From Acidobacteriota bacterium (lineage in GTDB: Bacteria; Acidobacteriota; Blastocatellia; Pyrinomonadales; Pyrinomonadaceae): 64,000 bases of DNA. A model generated the notes under the pieces. It did no database searches. It had not been told where the DNA came from and saw nothing but the letters and a program-made list of their open reading frames with translations. Shown piece after piece: positions 42,578-51,387 of this stretch; position 1 is the first letter of the stretch, and every line of letters begins with the position of its first letter. The stretch spans positions 62,001 through 126,000 of the forward strand of contig JAOAPY010000008.1 in the NCBI GenBank assembly GCA_025463135.1, written 5' to 3'. A program made the translations under genes and the position numbers.

Positions 42578-44665
42578 TCATTCAGTCATAAGTCTTCCCC
42601 CAACCTTGATCTCTAGTGCAGCGCTCGGGTCGCTCGTGACCTCAACCGGAGCGCGCCACGCCAGAGTCTTGATGCGACAGGTGCCGGTGTTGTCTTCGCG
42701 GCAATAGACCAGCGTCAGCTGTATGCGCAACTCCGCGGCGCCGGGCTCGAAGGAATGAAAAGGGAAGCTCAAAGGCAGCTTCAGCTCCTTCTGCGAATGT
42801 TCGACCACGCGATCGTGCCAAATCAACCCGGTGATTGATTCCGAGCCCATGCCCAGTTGCTTCACCCCGCTTTCGATCGAAACTCGATAGCGTTGTGGCG
42901 CCGCTGGATTGAGATGATAGCCCTCCGGAAGAACCACGTTTACAGTCAGTGTGCCTTTAGCGTCAGCGCGGATCCGTTGTACCGGTACCGCGGTCTCTTC
43001 CGTGTTCGGTGCGTTATCGCTGGGGGTCGTTGATAAACCAATGACGGGTGGATTGAGACCCTTAATGTGCAGCGTAGAGGTTAGTTTCGTCTTCAGATCG
43101 ACAACCCGCACGGCATGATTGTTGGTATCGGCAATGTAAAGTTTCCCGTTCGCCGCGCTCAAGCCGCCCGGTTCGTAAAACGAAGGAGAATTGCCGTCCG
43201 CCTGGCCCGGCTTGCCGGTTCCCAAAAACGTCTTGACGGTTCGACTCTTTGGATCGAGTTCTTTGATTTTATGGTTGTAGGTGTCGGCAATCAGCAATTT
43301 ATTGCCGAGCGCGACGATGCCCAGCGGATGTTGCAGCCTTACTGCATCGCCCTGTCCGTCCGTGTCGCCAAACTCAAATAAATCGCCGCCGGCCAGCGTG
43401 CGCACTGCCAGCTTATTCACATCGATCGCGCGGATGATGTTTGCTTCGCTGTCGGCGGTGTAGAGCGTTTGCCCGTCTGTCGTTATCCCCGAGGGCTGCG
43501 CAAAACCGGCCGCGAGCAGCTCGCCATCCAGGCGCGCTTCGCGGCCCGAGCCTGCGAATGTCGAGATGACATTCTTGTCCAGCTCGAGTTGCCAAATCTG
43601 GTGCGGCCCAGCCATCGCGATGTAGATTGTTCGTCCTATCAGTTGCAGGTCCCACGGCGAGTTCAAGCCAATAGTTAGTCCCGGACCCATCTGAAAATAT
43701 TCGTGTGATTGCTTGCCCGTGCCGGCCACCGTCTGCACCATGTTCGTTTTCAAATCGAGGCGTCGAATCAGATGGTTTTCCGTGTCGGCGACATAAAGCG
43801 AATCGCCATCCAGTGCCATTCCCTGGGGTCGGTAAAAACTCGCTGTCGCGAATGGGCCATCAACCGTGCCACGTTTACCCGTGCCGGCGGTTTCCAGGAG
43901 CGTACCGTCAAGTTTCGTTATGACTATCCGATTGTGATCAGAGTCGGCGATGAAGAGGCGGTCCCCTTTGCCGTCGGCGAGGACTTTGCCGGGAAAGGCG
44001 AGCGGCAGATCGCCAATCTTAGCCCGTTCGAGAGAGAGTTTCAGAGGGTCTTCGTTCAACTCGCCGCGTTTGCGAAAATCTTCAATCGTCTGCGCCACCA
44101 CTTTGTCAATCGCGTCATAGTTGCCTTCGCCGGAAACGCCGCCGATAACGTAACCGGCCGGATCAATCAGGACCTGTGTGGGCCAGGCTTGAACAGCATA
44201 GCTATGCCAGACGGCGAAATGAGCATCGTTGTAGACCGGGTGCTCAATTTCGTAGCGCAGAATTATGCGGCGAATGTTTTCCGTCTCCTTTTCATTTTCG
44301 AATTTGGCAGAGTGAACTCCAATGACCGCGAGTTGGTTAGGATACTTGTGCTCCAGCCGTTTGAGATCGGGGATGATATGCATGCAGTTGATGCAGCCAT
44401 AGGTCCAGAAATCCAGGAGCACAATTTTGCCTTTGAGGGCCGCGAGCGAAAGCGGCTTGTCGGTGTTCAGCCAGCCGCGACCCCCTTTTATTTCCGGCGC
44501 GCGCACGCGGGCCTTGTCCTGTATGGGCATGACATATCCTCTATTGAGATCCGCTGGTGATTGCCTCTTGGATTCCGACCAAGCGTTACTCGTAGGGCTT
44601 GCAAGTAAGGCGAGTCCAGCAGCAGCAAGCAAGATTGTAAGGTTGAGCTTCATTCGATATTTCAA
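42578..44665 (-). CDS. Thioredoxin-fold plus NHL-repeat secreted protein
   Basis: A 695-residue exported protein (signal residues 1-28), similar in layout to NHLRC2-type proteins. A TlpA/thioredoxin-like domain (about 55-200) has the CINC motif at residues 91-94 after KIVLLDFWTYG. It is followed by about five NHL beta-propeller blades, seen as repeats of LFIADSDHNRIVI, LYVADTENHLIRRL, LLIADTYNHKIKEL and LYIADTNNHAVRVV. The last 150 residues are a beta-rich domain with a pair of cysteines (YCREDNTGTCRI). Redox or scaffold function is likely; partners unknown. A half copy of the R2 palindrome sits just upstream of the start. Confidence 0.85.
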   Translation of the reverse strand: MKYRMKLNLTILLAAAGLALLASPTSNAWSESKRQSPADLNRGYVMPIQDKARVRAPEIKGGRGWLNTDKPLSLAALKGKIVLLDFWTYGCINCMHIIPDLKRLEHKYPNQLAVIGVHSAKFENEKETENIRRIILRYEIEHPVYNDAHFAVWHSYAVQAWPTQVLIDPAGYVIGGVSGEGNYDAIDKVVAQTIEDFRKRGELNEDPLKLSLERAKIGDLPLAFPGKVLADGKGDRLFIADSDHNRIVITKLDGTLLETAGTGKRGTVDGPFATASFYRPQGMALDGDSLYVADTENHLIRRLDLKTNMVQTVAGTGKQSHEYFQMGPGLTIGLNSPWDLQLIGRTIYIAMAGPHQIWQLELDKNVISTFAGSGREARLDGELLAAGFAQPSGITTDGQTLYTADSEANIIRAIDVNKLAVRTLAGGDLFEFGDTDGQGDAVRLQHPLGIVALGNKLLIADTYNHKIKELDPKSRTVKTFLGTGKPGQADGNSPSFYEPGGLSAANGKLYIADTNNHAVRVVDLKTKLTSTLHIKGLNPPVIGLSTTPSDNAPNTEETAVPVQRIRADAKGTLTVNVVLPEGYHLNPAAPQRYRVSIESGVKQLGMGSESITGLIWHDRVVEHSQKELKLPLSFPFHSFEPGAAELRIQLTLVYCREDNTGTCRIKTLAWRAPVEVTSDPSAALEIKVGGRLMTE

Positions 44666-44683
44666 CGTTCGACTAATTGGTTT

Positions 44684-44697
44684 GCGGCTTTGCCGCT
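44684..44697. repeat. Half R2 hairpin
   Basis: GCGGCTTTGCCGC, the inverted GCGGCAAAGCCGC half of the R2 element, alone upstream of the NHL-protein gene. Confidence 0.5.
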
Positions 44698-44792
44698 AAT
44701 AGCTATTCTGTTTTAGAAAGACTTGTCCGCCGGTTAGCACTAAATCAATCACGGGGCGGCGCACAAGTGCGCTTTCTAAACGGAGGCCGAAA

Positions 44793-45143
44793 TCATTGGG
44801 AGTCGTCGGCCTTATACCCAAGCGCCTCGTCCACGCGTTCGAGTGCGCGCCGCAGGTGCGGAATCGTGATTGATCCGCCAACGACGAGCGCGACGTTAAA
44901 AGCATCGAGAAACTCGGCGTGCGTTACGCCTAAGCCGGCGCATTGTTTGATGTGATAGGTAATACAATCATCGCACCGCAGCACGATCGAAGCCGTCAAA
45001 CCCATCAGCTCTTTCGTGCGTTGGTCGAGCGCGCCCTCTTCATATGCCTGTGTGTCGAGGGCGAAAAATCTTTTGATTCCCAGATGGTTGCTGCCCAACA
45101 GGCGTTCGTTCATTTCCGCGCGATAGCTATCAAATTCATCCAT
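44793..45143 (-). CDS. Carboxymuconolactone decarboxylase/AhpD-like protein
   Basis: The start is placed at the ATG at 45143, preceded by GAGGACATTGAA. The 116-residue helical protein contains the CxxC motif of the AhpD fold in LRCDDCITYHIKQCAGLGVT (about residues 57-76), followed by THAEFLDAFNVALVVGGSI. AhpD-like proteins act as disulfide reductases or peroxidases; other members are decarboxylases. The CxxC plus histidine pattern favours a redox role. A longer start at 45179 is possible but lacks a ribosome-binding site. Confidence 0.85.
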   Translation of the reverse strand: MDEFDSYRAEMNERLLGSNHLGIKRFFALDTQAYEEGALDQRTKELMGLTASIVLRCDDCITYHIKQCAGLGVTHAEFLDAFNVALVVGGSITIPHLRRALERVDEALGYKADDSQ

Positions 45144-45508
45144 TTCAATGTCCTCTGCAGTTGCGTAGGCAACGCACACTCACTCGCAGCATTAGTCGTA
45201 CCTGACCGGATAACCTTACACTGGATTCTATCGTGCGCTGTTGCCGGTTACCAAAAGTTGGAGTTATCTCAGTCATACCGGTTTAACCGGCTGACTGAAA
45301 TCTTTTATGAAACCCATTGTTCATATGAGGAAGTCTAGTAGGCATCGGACAAGTCGGGAAGGGGACCCTGTCCCCGCTTCACGGTGCAGTAAATTCATAA
45401 AGAGGTAAAACCTGAGACTCTGCCAAACGCGCCACGGAGAGCGGGGACAGGGTCCACTTCCCGACTTGTCCGATTGATTCGAGCCTGTGATCGCTCGCGT
45501 GGTTGGTG
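45144..45508. repeat. Gene-free gap with a degenerate R5 palindrome and the R9 element
   Basis: The AhpD-like gene and the CheW gene diverge across this gap. A palindrome CAGTCA-TACCGGTTTAACCGG-CTGACTG lies at 45270-45297. The R9 paired element follows at 45344-45474. Confidence 0.65.
45344..45474. repeat. R9 inverted repeat element (MITE-like, 131 bp)
   Basis: Terminal inverted repeats of about 36 bp, ATCGGACAAGTCGGGAAG plus GGGACCCTGTCCCCGCT, match with a single mismatch around a 58-bp centre. The inner palindrome GGGGACCCTGTCCCC is itself a hairpin. There is no ORF. The element sits 44 bp before the CheW start. Confidence 0.8.
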
Positions 45509-45517
45509 ATGGAAATC

Positions 45518-45988
45518 ATGAGAGATGATTCAGCGATAAAGGCCGTTGATAGCCGGCCAACACGCGCCGTGCGTGTTATGTTTGCCGGCTCGCGATCCAT
45601 CGGACTGTTCGCAGACGATGTTGAAACCATCGCGGACTGGCGCATGCCCACCCCGCTTCCCGGTGCCCCTCCTTCAGTGCTCGGCGTCGTCTGCATTCGA
45701 GGCCGCATCCTGACCCTGTTGGACGCGAACGCTTTGCTCGGCCAGTCCAGCGCTGCCGCGCACACCAGCATTGTGCCGCTGCGCGGCGATGAGCAAATCG
45801 GCCTGGCCGTAACCGGCGCTGGAGATCTGTTGGAGATCGCGGCGAATGAAATGAAAGATCTTTCGGATGTTAATCCTTTGATTCTGGGAGTGATTGAAAA
45901 AGCTGCGCTCCCAATTTCAGTGCTCAATACCCAGCAATTGTTTGCTACCGCCATGCGTGGCCGCGAGCGACGTCGCCGCACCTATTAG
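45518..45988 (+). CDS. CheW-like chemotaxis adaptor
   Basis: The start is placed at the ATG at 45518, preceded by GGTGAT; alternatives are the ATG at 45509 or a TTG at 45503. The 156-residue protein is a CheW-like SH3-type adaptor. The core has VMFAGSRSIGLFADDVETIADW, then PPSVLGVVCIRGRILTLLDA, matching the CheW receptor/kinase interface, and LAVTGAGDLLEIAAN. It would bridge a chemoreceptor and CheA. No receptor gene is adjacent; a CheA-like kinase is encoded at 26-28 kb. MutS2 follows 26 bp downstream. Confidence 0.85.
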   Translation: MRDDSAIKAVDSRPTRAVRVMFAGSRSIGLFADDVETIADWRMPTPLPGAPPSVLGVVCIRGRILTLLDANALLGQSSAAAHTSIVPLRGDEQIGLAVTGAGDLLEIAANEMKDLSDVNPLILGVIEKAALPISVLNTQQLFATAMRGRERRRRTY

Positions 45989-46014
45989 AGATCGGTTTTG
46001 AAACGTATCCAATT

Positions 46015-48615
46015 ATGAATGATCAGTCTTTTACAATTCTTGAATATGCAGAACTGCTGGCCCTGGTCCAGCGCGGCGCACAAACACCGATGGGCCGGGC
46101 GCGGATTGCATCGTTGCAGCCGTTAACTGACCTGGAGAAGCTTCGCCAGTCATTGGCCGCGGTGTCTGAATATGTCGAGCTACGGCAGCGTGGCGCGGTC
46201 TGGTCTTTCGCAGAGTTGAGCGATACCGGCGAGTCGCTGGCGCGATTGCGTATTGCCGGTACGGGTCTTGAACCACTGGCGATCCTGGAACTGGCGCGGC
46301 TGTGCGAACGCGCGCTGGCGGCCCGCGCGGCAATTCTGGCTGAGCGCGAGGTCGCGCCGGTAATCTGGGCGCAGCTGGCAAACCTGCCAGGTGAATTGAA
46401 TAGCCTGGTGGCCCGCATTCGGAACAAGATCCTGCCCAGTGGCGAGCTCGATGATCGCGCGAGTCCGGAACTGGCACGCGTGCGTCACGAGATCGCTCGC
46501 CTGCGTTCAAACATTACGCGCACCCTTGAGAACCTGATGCGGCGATCAGAGGAAGCGATTCAGGACGAGCTCGTCACGGTCAGAAACGATCGCTTTGTGA
46601 TACCCGTGCGATCCGATCATCGCGGACGGGTGCAGGGTGTGGCTCATGGTTTTTCTTCATCGGGGGCCACGACGTTTGTCGAACCACTGGAGACCATTGA
46701 GGCGAACAACGAGCTGCAGAGCCTACGAGAAGTCGAGCTGCAGGAGATAGCCAAAATATTGTTCGCGCTTGCCGAAGAGTTGCGCGCAAATTTGCCGGCC
46801 CTGGAAATGGCTGCCAGTGCTATTGCCGAACTCGATTTCATCGGCGCAAAGGCGGCGTTTCATCAACGGTTCAATTGCGTCGTGCCGGAGATTGGTGCTG
46901 AGTCCGACAAACTTCAGTTTGTCGCTGACGCACGCGAGATGTCGTTTCCGACAGGCGACGACAAACTGAAATTTGTCGGACAGGAATTGAGGGACCACTT
47001 GGAACTAATCGAGGCCCGCCATCCGCTCCTCGAAGAGAACTTGCGCGCTGTTGGTGGTTTCGTGGTGCCGATTTCATTTTTCCTGGGCGCTGAAAAATCT
47101 ACCATGGTGATTTCCGGAGCCAATGCCGGCGGGAAAACCGTCGTCCTCAAAACCGCCGGGCTGCTTTCGTTGATGGCCCTGTCGGGCTTGCCCGTACCGG
47201 CGCGCGCGGCGCGTGTGCCGTTCTATGTTTCGGTCCTCGCGGATATCGGCGATCATCAATCGCTTGCCGCCAACCTGTCCACCTTCACCTCACATGTGGC
47301 CAATATCTCGCGCATGATCGAGCTGTGTGAAGCGCCGGCGCTGGTGCTGTTGGATGAAGTAGGCACCGGCACCGATCCGGAAGAAGGTTCGGCGCTCGGC
47401 GTTGCCGTAGTGGACCACTTTCGCCGCACCTGCGGCGCGCATGTCATGGCCACAACGCATTACGCTGGTCTGAAAATGTATGCGACGAATGATGAAGGCG
47501 TGCTGAACGCGAGCGTCGAGTTTGATGAGAAAACCCTGCGCCCGACCTACAAGTTGCTGGTTGGTCTGGCCGGCTCATCTTCCGGGTTGGAAATCGCGCG
47601 ACGTTTCGGCATTCCTTCACAAATAATCGACCGAGCCACCGCCGAAGTGAAGGACTCGAGTCGTAATGCGGCGGAGTACCTGCGTCGTATCAAGGGTGAA
47701 GCGGAATCGGCGGCGGCACAGCGCCTGGCGCTGGAAGAAGAACGCGCCGCGGTAGCGGAAAAATTTGCCACGCTCGACCGCCAGGCGGACCGTCGCGAGC
47801 TGGAACGCCAAACGACCTTTCAACGCGAATGTCAGAAGACGATTGGCGAACTGGAAAAGCAGTCGCGTGAACTGATTGCCACTATTCAGGATCGTTCTAC
47901 GCGCTTGAAACTCGAACGTGAATCTCAGCGTCGCGTGGCGGAAATGAAACGCGAGGCGAATCGCGCAGCGGACGTTGGTGGTCGCAGAGTGTCGAGCGCC
48001 GGCAAACCAGAGAAGAGCGACGATGCGCGTGGTATTCGCGTCATGCGTGAAGGCACGGTTGTTCCGGGTGCGGGCGCCAAGGCAGCTCCCATCGCTCGCT
48101 CTGGTTCTCCTGACGATGAGCGCTACGTTGCGGCTGAGCCGCGCCCGCTGGCGGTGGGGGACCGCGTCCGCCTGCGTTCGTTCGGATCAATAGGAATCGT
48201 TGATAACATCAAGGAAGACGAAGTCGAAGTGCGGGTGAAATCCCTGCACCTGCGAGAGAAGCTCGAGAACCTTGAACTGGTAGAACCAGCGCCGACGGAA
48301 ACTCGACGGGCTCAGAAGTTGCGTATTTCGCGCGGCACTGAAGTCAAACTCGCGGTCTCGGCGGAGGCAGCCCGCTCGGAACTGAATGTCATTGGTCAGA
48401 CCACCGACGAAGCCGTTGATGCGGTAGACAAATTTCTTGATGCGGCCTCCCTAAATAATCTCAGTGAGTTGCGAATTATTCATGGCCACGGCACGGGCGC
48501 ACTGCGCCGCGCCATCGCCGATCTGCTGGCCGGTCATCCGCACGTCGCGCGCTTTGCTCCCGCCCCTCCGGGCAAGGGCGGCGGCGGCGCAACCGTGGTG
48601 GAGTTGAAGGAGTAG
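46015..48615 (+). CDS. mutS2: MutS2 endonuclease/ATPase with an internal REPIN insertion
   Basis: An 866-residue MutS2, longer than the usual 780-790. MutS2 binds branched DNA or collided ribosomes and carries an Smr nuclease. The N-terminal clamp is residues 1-290. The ATPase has Walker A ISGANAGGKTVVLK at about 366-379, Walker B LVLLDEVGTGTDPEEGSAL and THYAGLK. A coiled coil spans about 540-660 and the C-terminal Smr domain has IIHGHGTGALRRAI. The Smr LDLRG motif reads LNVIGQ, so nuclease activity may differ. Residues about 297-322 come from an in-frame R1 REPIN (DKLQFVADA...DDKLKFVG). Confidence 0.9.
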   Translation: MNDQSFTILEYAELLALVQRGAQTPMGRARIASLQPLTDLEKLRQSLAAVSEYVELRQRGAVWSFAELSDTGESLARLRIAGTGLEPLAILELARLCERALAARAAILAEREVAPVIWAQLANLPGELNSLVARIRNKILPSGELDDRASPELARVRHEIARLRSNITRTLENLMRRSEEAIQDELVTVRNDRFVIPVRSDHRGRVQGVAHGFSSSGATTFVEPLETIEANNELQSLREVELQEIAKILFALAEELRANLPALEMAASAIAELDFIGAKAAFHQRFNCVVPEIGAESDKLQFVADAREMSFPTGDDKLKFVGQELRDHLELIEARHPLLEENLRAVGGFVVPISFFLGAEKSTMVISGANAGGKTVVLKTAGLLSLMALSGLPVPARAARVPFYVSVLADIGDHQSLAANLSTFTSHVANISRMIELCEAPALVLLDEVGTGTDPEEGSALGVAVVDHFRRTCGAHVMATTHYAGLKMYATNDEGVLNASVEFDEKTLRPTYKLLVGLAGSSSGLEIARRFGIPSQIIDRATAEVKDSSRNAAEYLRRIKGEAESAAAQRLALEEERAAVAEKFATLDRQADRRELERQTTFQRECQKTIGELEKQSRELIATIQDRSTRLKLERESQRRVAEMKREANRAADVGGRRVSSAGKPEKSDDARGIRVMREGTVVPGAGAKAAPIARSGSPDDERYVAAEPRPLAVGDRVRLRSFGSIGIVDNIKEDEVEVRVKSLHLREKLENLELVEPAPTETRRAQKLRISRGTEVKLAVSAEAARSELNVIGQTTDEAVDAVDKFLDAASLNNLSELRIIHGHGTGALRRAIADLLAGHPHVARFAPAPPGKGGGGATVVELKE
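46903..46980. repeat. R1 REPIN-like pair inside mutS2 (copy 3)
   Basis: TCCGACAAACTTCAGTTTGT facing ACAAACTGAAATTTGTCGGA, both arms in frame, read as DKLQFV and DKLKFVG. It is 78 bp, a multiple of three. It lies between the N-terminal clamp and the ATPase domain. Confidence 0.85.
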
Positions 48616-48621
48616 AACGTT

Positions 48622-48844
48622 CGACGCATAGCGTCGATATGAATCTAGAGCGGCCTTGACCGTAATCAAAGCTTGTGAAGATGAAAAGATTTCAAGGCCG
48701 GGACAGTTCCACCACTTGTTCGCGTCACGTAGTGACGCCTGAAACTAGAGCTCGCTTCAATCGTCGCTACGCGACGGGAACCGACAACAACCTAATCCCG
48801 GCGTTGAAACGCCGGGCTAAATTCATACCGACGCTACGCGTCGA
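48622..48844. repeat. R7 multi-hairpin region between mutS2 and lysR
   Basis: Palindromes CGACGCATAGCGTCG, GCGTCACGTAGTGACGC, CGTCGCTACGCGACG and CGACGCTACGCGTCG, with a CCCGGCGTTGAAACGCCGGG hairpin between. Mutually related arms (ACGCTACGCGT) recur at 8801-8811. Confidence 0.7.
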
Positions 48845-48870
48845 AGACTTCTTATCGTAAGTCCTCAACA

Positions 48871-49761
48871 CTACACGCCTGCCTTCTGCAGTTCCTTTGC
48901 CACTCGCAGGAACGCGCGTGCGGCATGCGAGAGCGTAGCTCCTTTCCGGTAGATCAAATGCAGCCGTCGCTCCAGCTTCATCTCTCGCACTGTCAGCGCC
49001 GCCAGTTGGCCACGAGCGATCTCTGACTGCGCCGTCAGCCGTGGCACCAGCGCCACTCCCATACCTCGCTCGACAAACCGTTTGATCGCCTCGAGGGTGG
49101 GTAGCTCCATCGAAATGTTCAGCGGCGTCTTGTACTTCTGAAAAGTGCTGATCACCCGATCGCGATACGGAGACGGCACGTTGTGCGCGATAAAGGATTC
49201 GGCGCCCAGGTCGCGCACCGACACCGTTGTTTTGTCTGCCAACGGATGGTCCGGCGCCACGATCAGCGCCAACTCATCCGTCAGCACCGGCAGCGCCGCC
49301 ACGGTCGGATCATTGGGCTTGAACGAGACGATGCCGAGCTCCGTTTCCCGACCAAGAATTTCGGAGGCGATGCGACTCGCCAGACTGCGCTTGACCTCAA
49401 TCTTGATATGCGGATGGCGCGCTCGGAAGACGGGAATAAGCGGTAGCAAATACATCACGGTGTATTCGTTAGCGCTGAGGGTGAGCTTACCGCGATGCAG
49501 GTCCTTTAGTTCCTTGAGCGCTGAGTGCGCATGCTGACGCAGATTTAACATCTGCTGGGCAAAGTCGAAGAGCACGCTGCCCGCGGCAGTGAGTGTGCCG
49601 TCTTTGGACGAGCGATCGAAGAGTGGCTCGCCCAGTTCCGCTTCCAGACGGCGAATGGCCTGGCTCACGGCCGGCTGGGTGCGATGCAAAGTCTCGGCGG
49701 CGCGCGAGAAACTCTTTTCCTGGGCCACCGCGACTACTACCTCAAGTTGATTGATGTCCAT
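48871..49761 (-). CDS. LysR family transcriptional regulator
   Basis: A 296-residue LysR-type protein. The winged HTH is at residues 1-60 ([20 protein letters not shown], then [18 protein letters not shown]). The effector domain is residues 90-295, starting [20 protein letters not shown]. It is transcribed divergently from leuA, with 262 bp between the start codons, which suggests control of leuA or the leu genes by leucine pathway intermediates; this is an inference. An R1 REPIN lies 15 bp upstream of its start. Confidence 0.85.
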   Translation of the reverse strand: MDINQLEVVVAVAQEKSFSRAAETLHRTQPAVSQAIRRLEAELGEPLFDRSSKDGTLTAAGSVLFDFAQQMLNLRQHAHSALKELKDLHRGKLTLSANEYTVMYLLPLIPVFRARHPHIKIEVKRSLASRIASEILGRETELGIVSFKPNDPTVAALPVLTDELALIVAPDHPLADKTTVSVRDLGAESFIAHNVPSPYRDRVISTFQKYKTPLNISMELPTLEAIKRFVERGMGVALVPRLTAQSEIARGQLAALTVREMKLERRLHLIYRKGATLSHAARAFLRVAKELQKAGV

Positions 49762-49776
49762 GTGCCGGCCTCAGAG

Positions 49777-49893
49777 TCCGACAAACTTCAGTTTGTCGTT
49801 ACTCACGAAATCATCTGCTTCTTACCCCATCTTGCCCCGCCACCGATGCGCATTGAATGGACGCTGCGCCAACGACAAACTGAAGTTTGTCGG
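49777..49893. repeat. R1 REPIN-like pair between lysR and leuA (copy 4)
   Basis: TCCGACAAACTTCAGTTTGT and ACAAACTGAAGTTTGTCGG in inverted orientation, about 70 bp apart. Placed in the shared regulatory region of lysR and leuA. Confidence 0.85.
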
Positions 49894-49964
49894 CTTAAAG
49901 TTATCCATTCAGAAGCGGAAGTTATCGTATCACGCAGCGTTATGTTTTCATAGAGATTATAACT

Positions 49965-49993
49965 TTGACTTTCCGGGGGCTGCCGCCTACCAT
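49965..49993 (+). promoter_or_regulatory. Candidate sigma-70-type promoter for leuA
   Basis: TTGACT at 49965-49970 and TACCAT at 49988-49993 are 17 bp apart, with the leuA start 31 bp further. The -35 is good and the -10 moderate. No leader peptide or T-box was recognised in the 30-bp leader. Confidence 0.35.
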
Positions 49994-50023
49994 CCTCTTT
50001 TGGTCCACACAGGAGGAATCGAC

Positions 50024-51244
50024 ATGTCTGCAAAACGAATCGCTATCTTCGACACTACTTTGCGCGATGGCGAGCAGTCTCCGGGCTGTTCAATGGACCT
50101 GTCAGAGAAGGTCCGCATGGCCAAACAGCTCGAAACGCTGGGCGCGGACATCATCGAGGCGGGATTTCCCATTGCCTCAGATGGAGATTTCGCTGCTGTA
50201 GAAGCGGTGGCTCGAGAGTGTCGTGAGGTTACCGTGGCCGCGCTTTGCCGCACGGCTGAACCGGATGTGCTGCGAGCGGCAGCGGCGCTCAGGGATGCTG
50301 CTCACCCGCGCATTCATACATTCGTCGCCACTTCCGACATTCACTTGCAGTACAAACTGAAAAAGACCCGCGCGGAAGTAATCGAGATGACGCGCCAGGC
50401 TGTCGGCTTGGCCCGCAAACATACAGACGAAGTTGAATTCTCAGCTGAAGACGCCACGCGCAGTGATATCGATTATCTTTGCGAGGTGCTGGCAGTGGCG
50501 ATTGAGGCGGGAGCCTCGATTATCAATATCCCCGATACCGTAGGTTATACCCTGCCGACCGAGTTTTCGTGCCTGATCCAGACGATTCACGAACGGGTGG
50601 TTGGCGATCGCGACGTCATCATCAGCGTGCATTGTCACAACGATTTGGGTCTGGCGGTGGCCAATAGCCTGGCTGCCATCGAGGCCGGCGCGCGCCAGGT
50701 CGAGTGCACCATCAACGGCATCGGCGAGAGAGCAGGGAATGCGTCATTGGAAGAAATCGTCATGGCGATGAAAGTGCGGGCCGATCGATTGCCGTTTGAG
50801 ACAGCAATCAAGACGCATGAGCTATATCCCACCAGCCAGCTGCTCTCGTCGATCATTGGTTCGGACGTGCAACCGAATAAAGCGATCGTCGGGCGCAATG
50901 CTTTTGCTCATGAAGCCGGTATTCATCAGCACGGCATGATTAGTAATCCCCTCTGTTATGAAATCATGACACCGGAATCAGTAGGCGTGCCTACCAACAG
51001 TCTTGTGCTCGGTAAACATTCAGGGCGTCACGCGTTGGCTTTGCGTTATACGGAGCTTGGGTACTCTTTGCAGCCGGCCGAAGTTGACGCTGCTTATGAA
51101 AGATTCAGCGAGTTGGCGGACCGTAAGAAGAATATTTACGATCAGGATCTGATCGCTCTGCTAACGGCGGCCACGCGCGCCTCGGGCCCACTGCCGATCG
51201 AGCCGGCGCCGGCAGCACGGTGGGCCAGCCCCAGTTACACTTGA
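50024..51244 (+). CDS. leuA: 2-isopropylmalate synthase, short form
   Basis: The start is the ATG at 50024, preceded by AGGAGGAATCGAC; the longer frame from 49751 crosses an R1 REPIN. LeuA condenses acetyl-CoA with 2-oxoisovalerate, the first committed step to leucine. The 406-residue protein has the catalytic barrel: [12 protein letters not shown] at residues 9-20, [11 protein letters not shown] and [16 protein letters not shown]. It ends shortly after the [15 protein letters not shown] linker, so the roughly 130-residue leucine-binding regulatory domain is absent. It is followed by leuB, then leuC and leuD. Family members of this length include NifV-like synthases, but the SPG motif and the leuBCD context favour LeuA. 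Confidence 0.9.
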   Translation: MSAKRIAIFDTTLRDGEQSPGCSMDLSEKVRMAKQLETLGADIIEAGFPIASDGDFAAVEAVARECREVTVAALCRTAEPDVLRAAAALRDAAHPRIHTFVATSDIHLQYKLKKTRAEVIEMTRQAVGLARKHTDEVEFSAEDATRSDIDYLCEVLAVAIEAGASIINIPDTVGYTLPTEFSCLIQTIHERVVGDRDVIISVHCHNDLGLAVANSLAAIEAGARQVECTINGIGERAGNASLEEIVMAMKVRADRLPFETAIKTHELYPTSQLLSSIIGSDVQPNKAIVGRNAFAHEAGIHQHGMISNPLCYEIMTPESVGVPTNSLVLGKHSGRHALALRYTELGYSLQPAEVDAAYERFSELADRKKNIYDQDLIALLTAATRASGPLPIEPAPAARWASPSYT

Positions 51245-51280
51245 TATAAAACAGTTCAAGCGCCATCGAAGCAGGCGTTT

Positions 51281-51345
51281 GAGTACCGCCTTCAGGCGGG
51301 CTTTATTATTCTCGCACCGAAAAGCCCGACAAAAAGTCAGTACTC
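51281..51345. repeat. R3 paired palindrome (copy 1)
   Basis: GAGTACCGCCTTCAGGCGGG faces CCCGACAAAAAGTCAGTACTC, arms of two related hairpins. It starts 37 bp after the leuA stop codon. Other copies are at 54815 and 61254. Confidence 0.7.
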
Positions 51346-51387
51346 TAAACACCTGTTGACCACCGCGCACTAAAATCAAGAAAACGT

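Noticed and set aside
45379-45981. A 200-residue minus-strand gene
   Set aside because: It mirrors the CheW gene and the R9 element; the plus-strand product has clear CheW motifs.
49751-50023. An N-terminal extension of LeuA
   Set aside because: It translates the R1 REPIN; the ATG at 50024 has an AGGAGG site.
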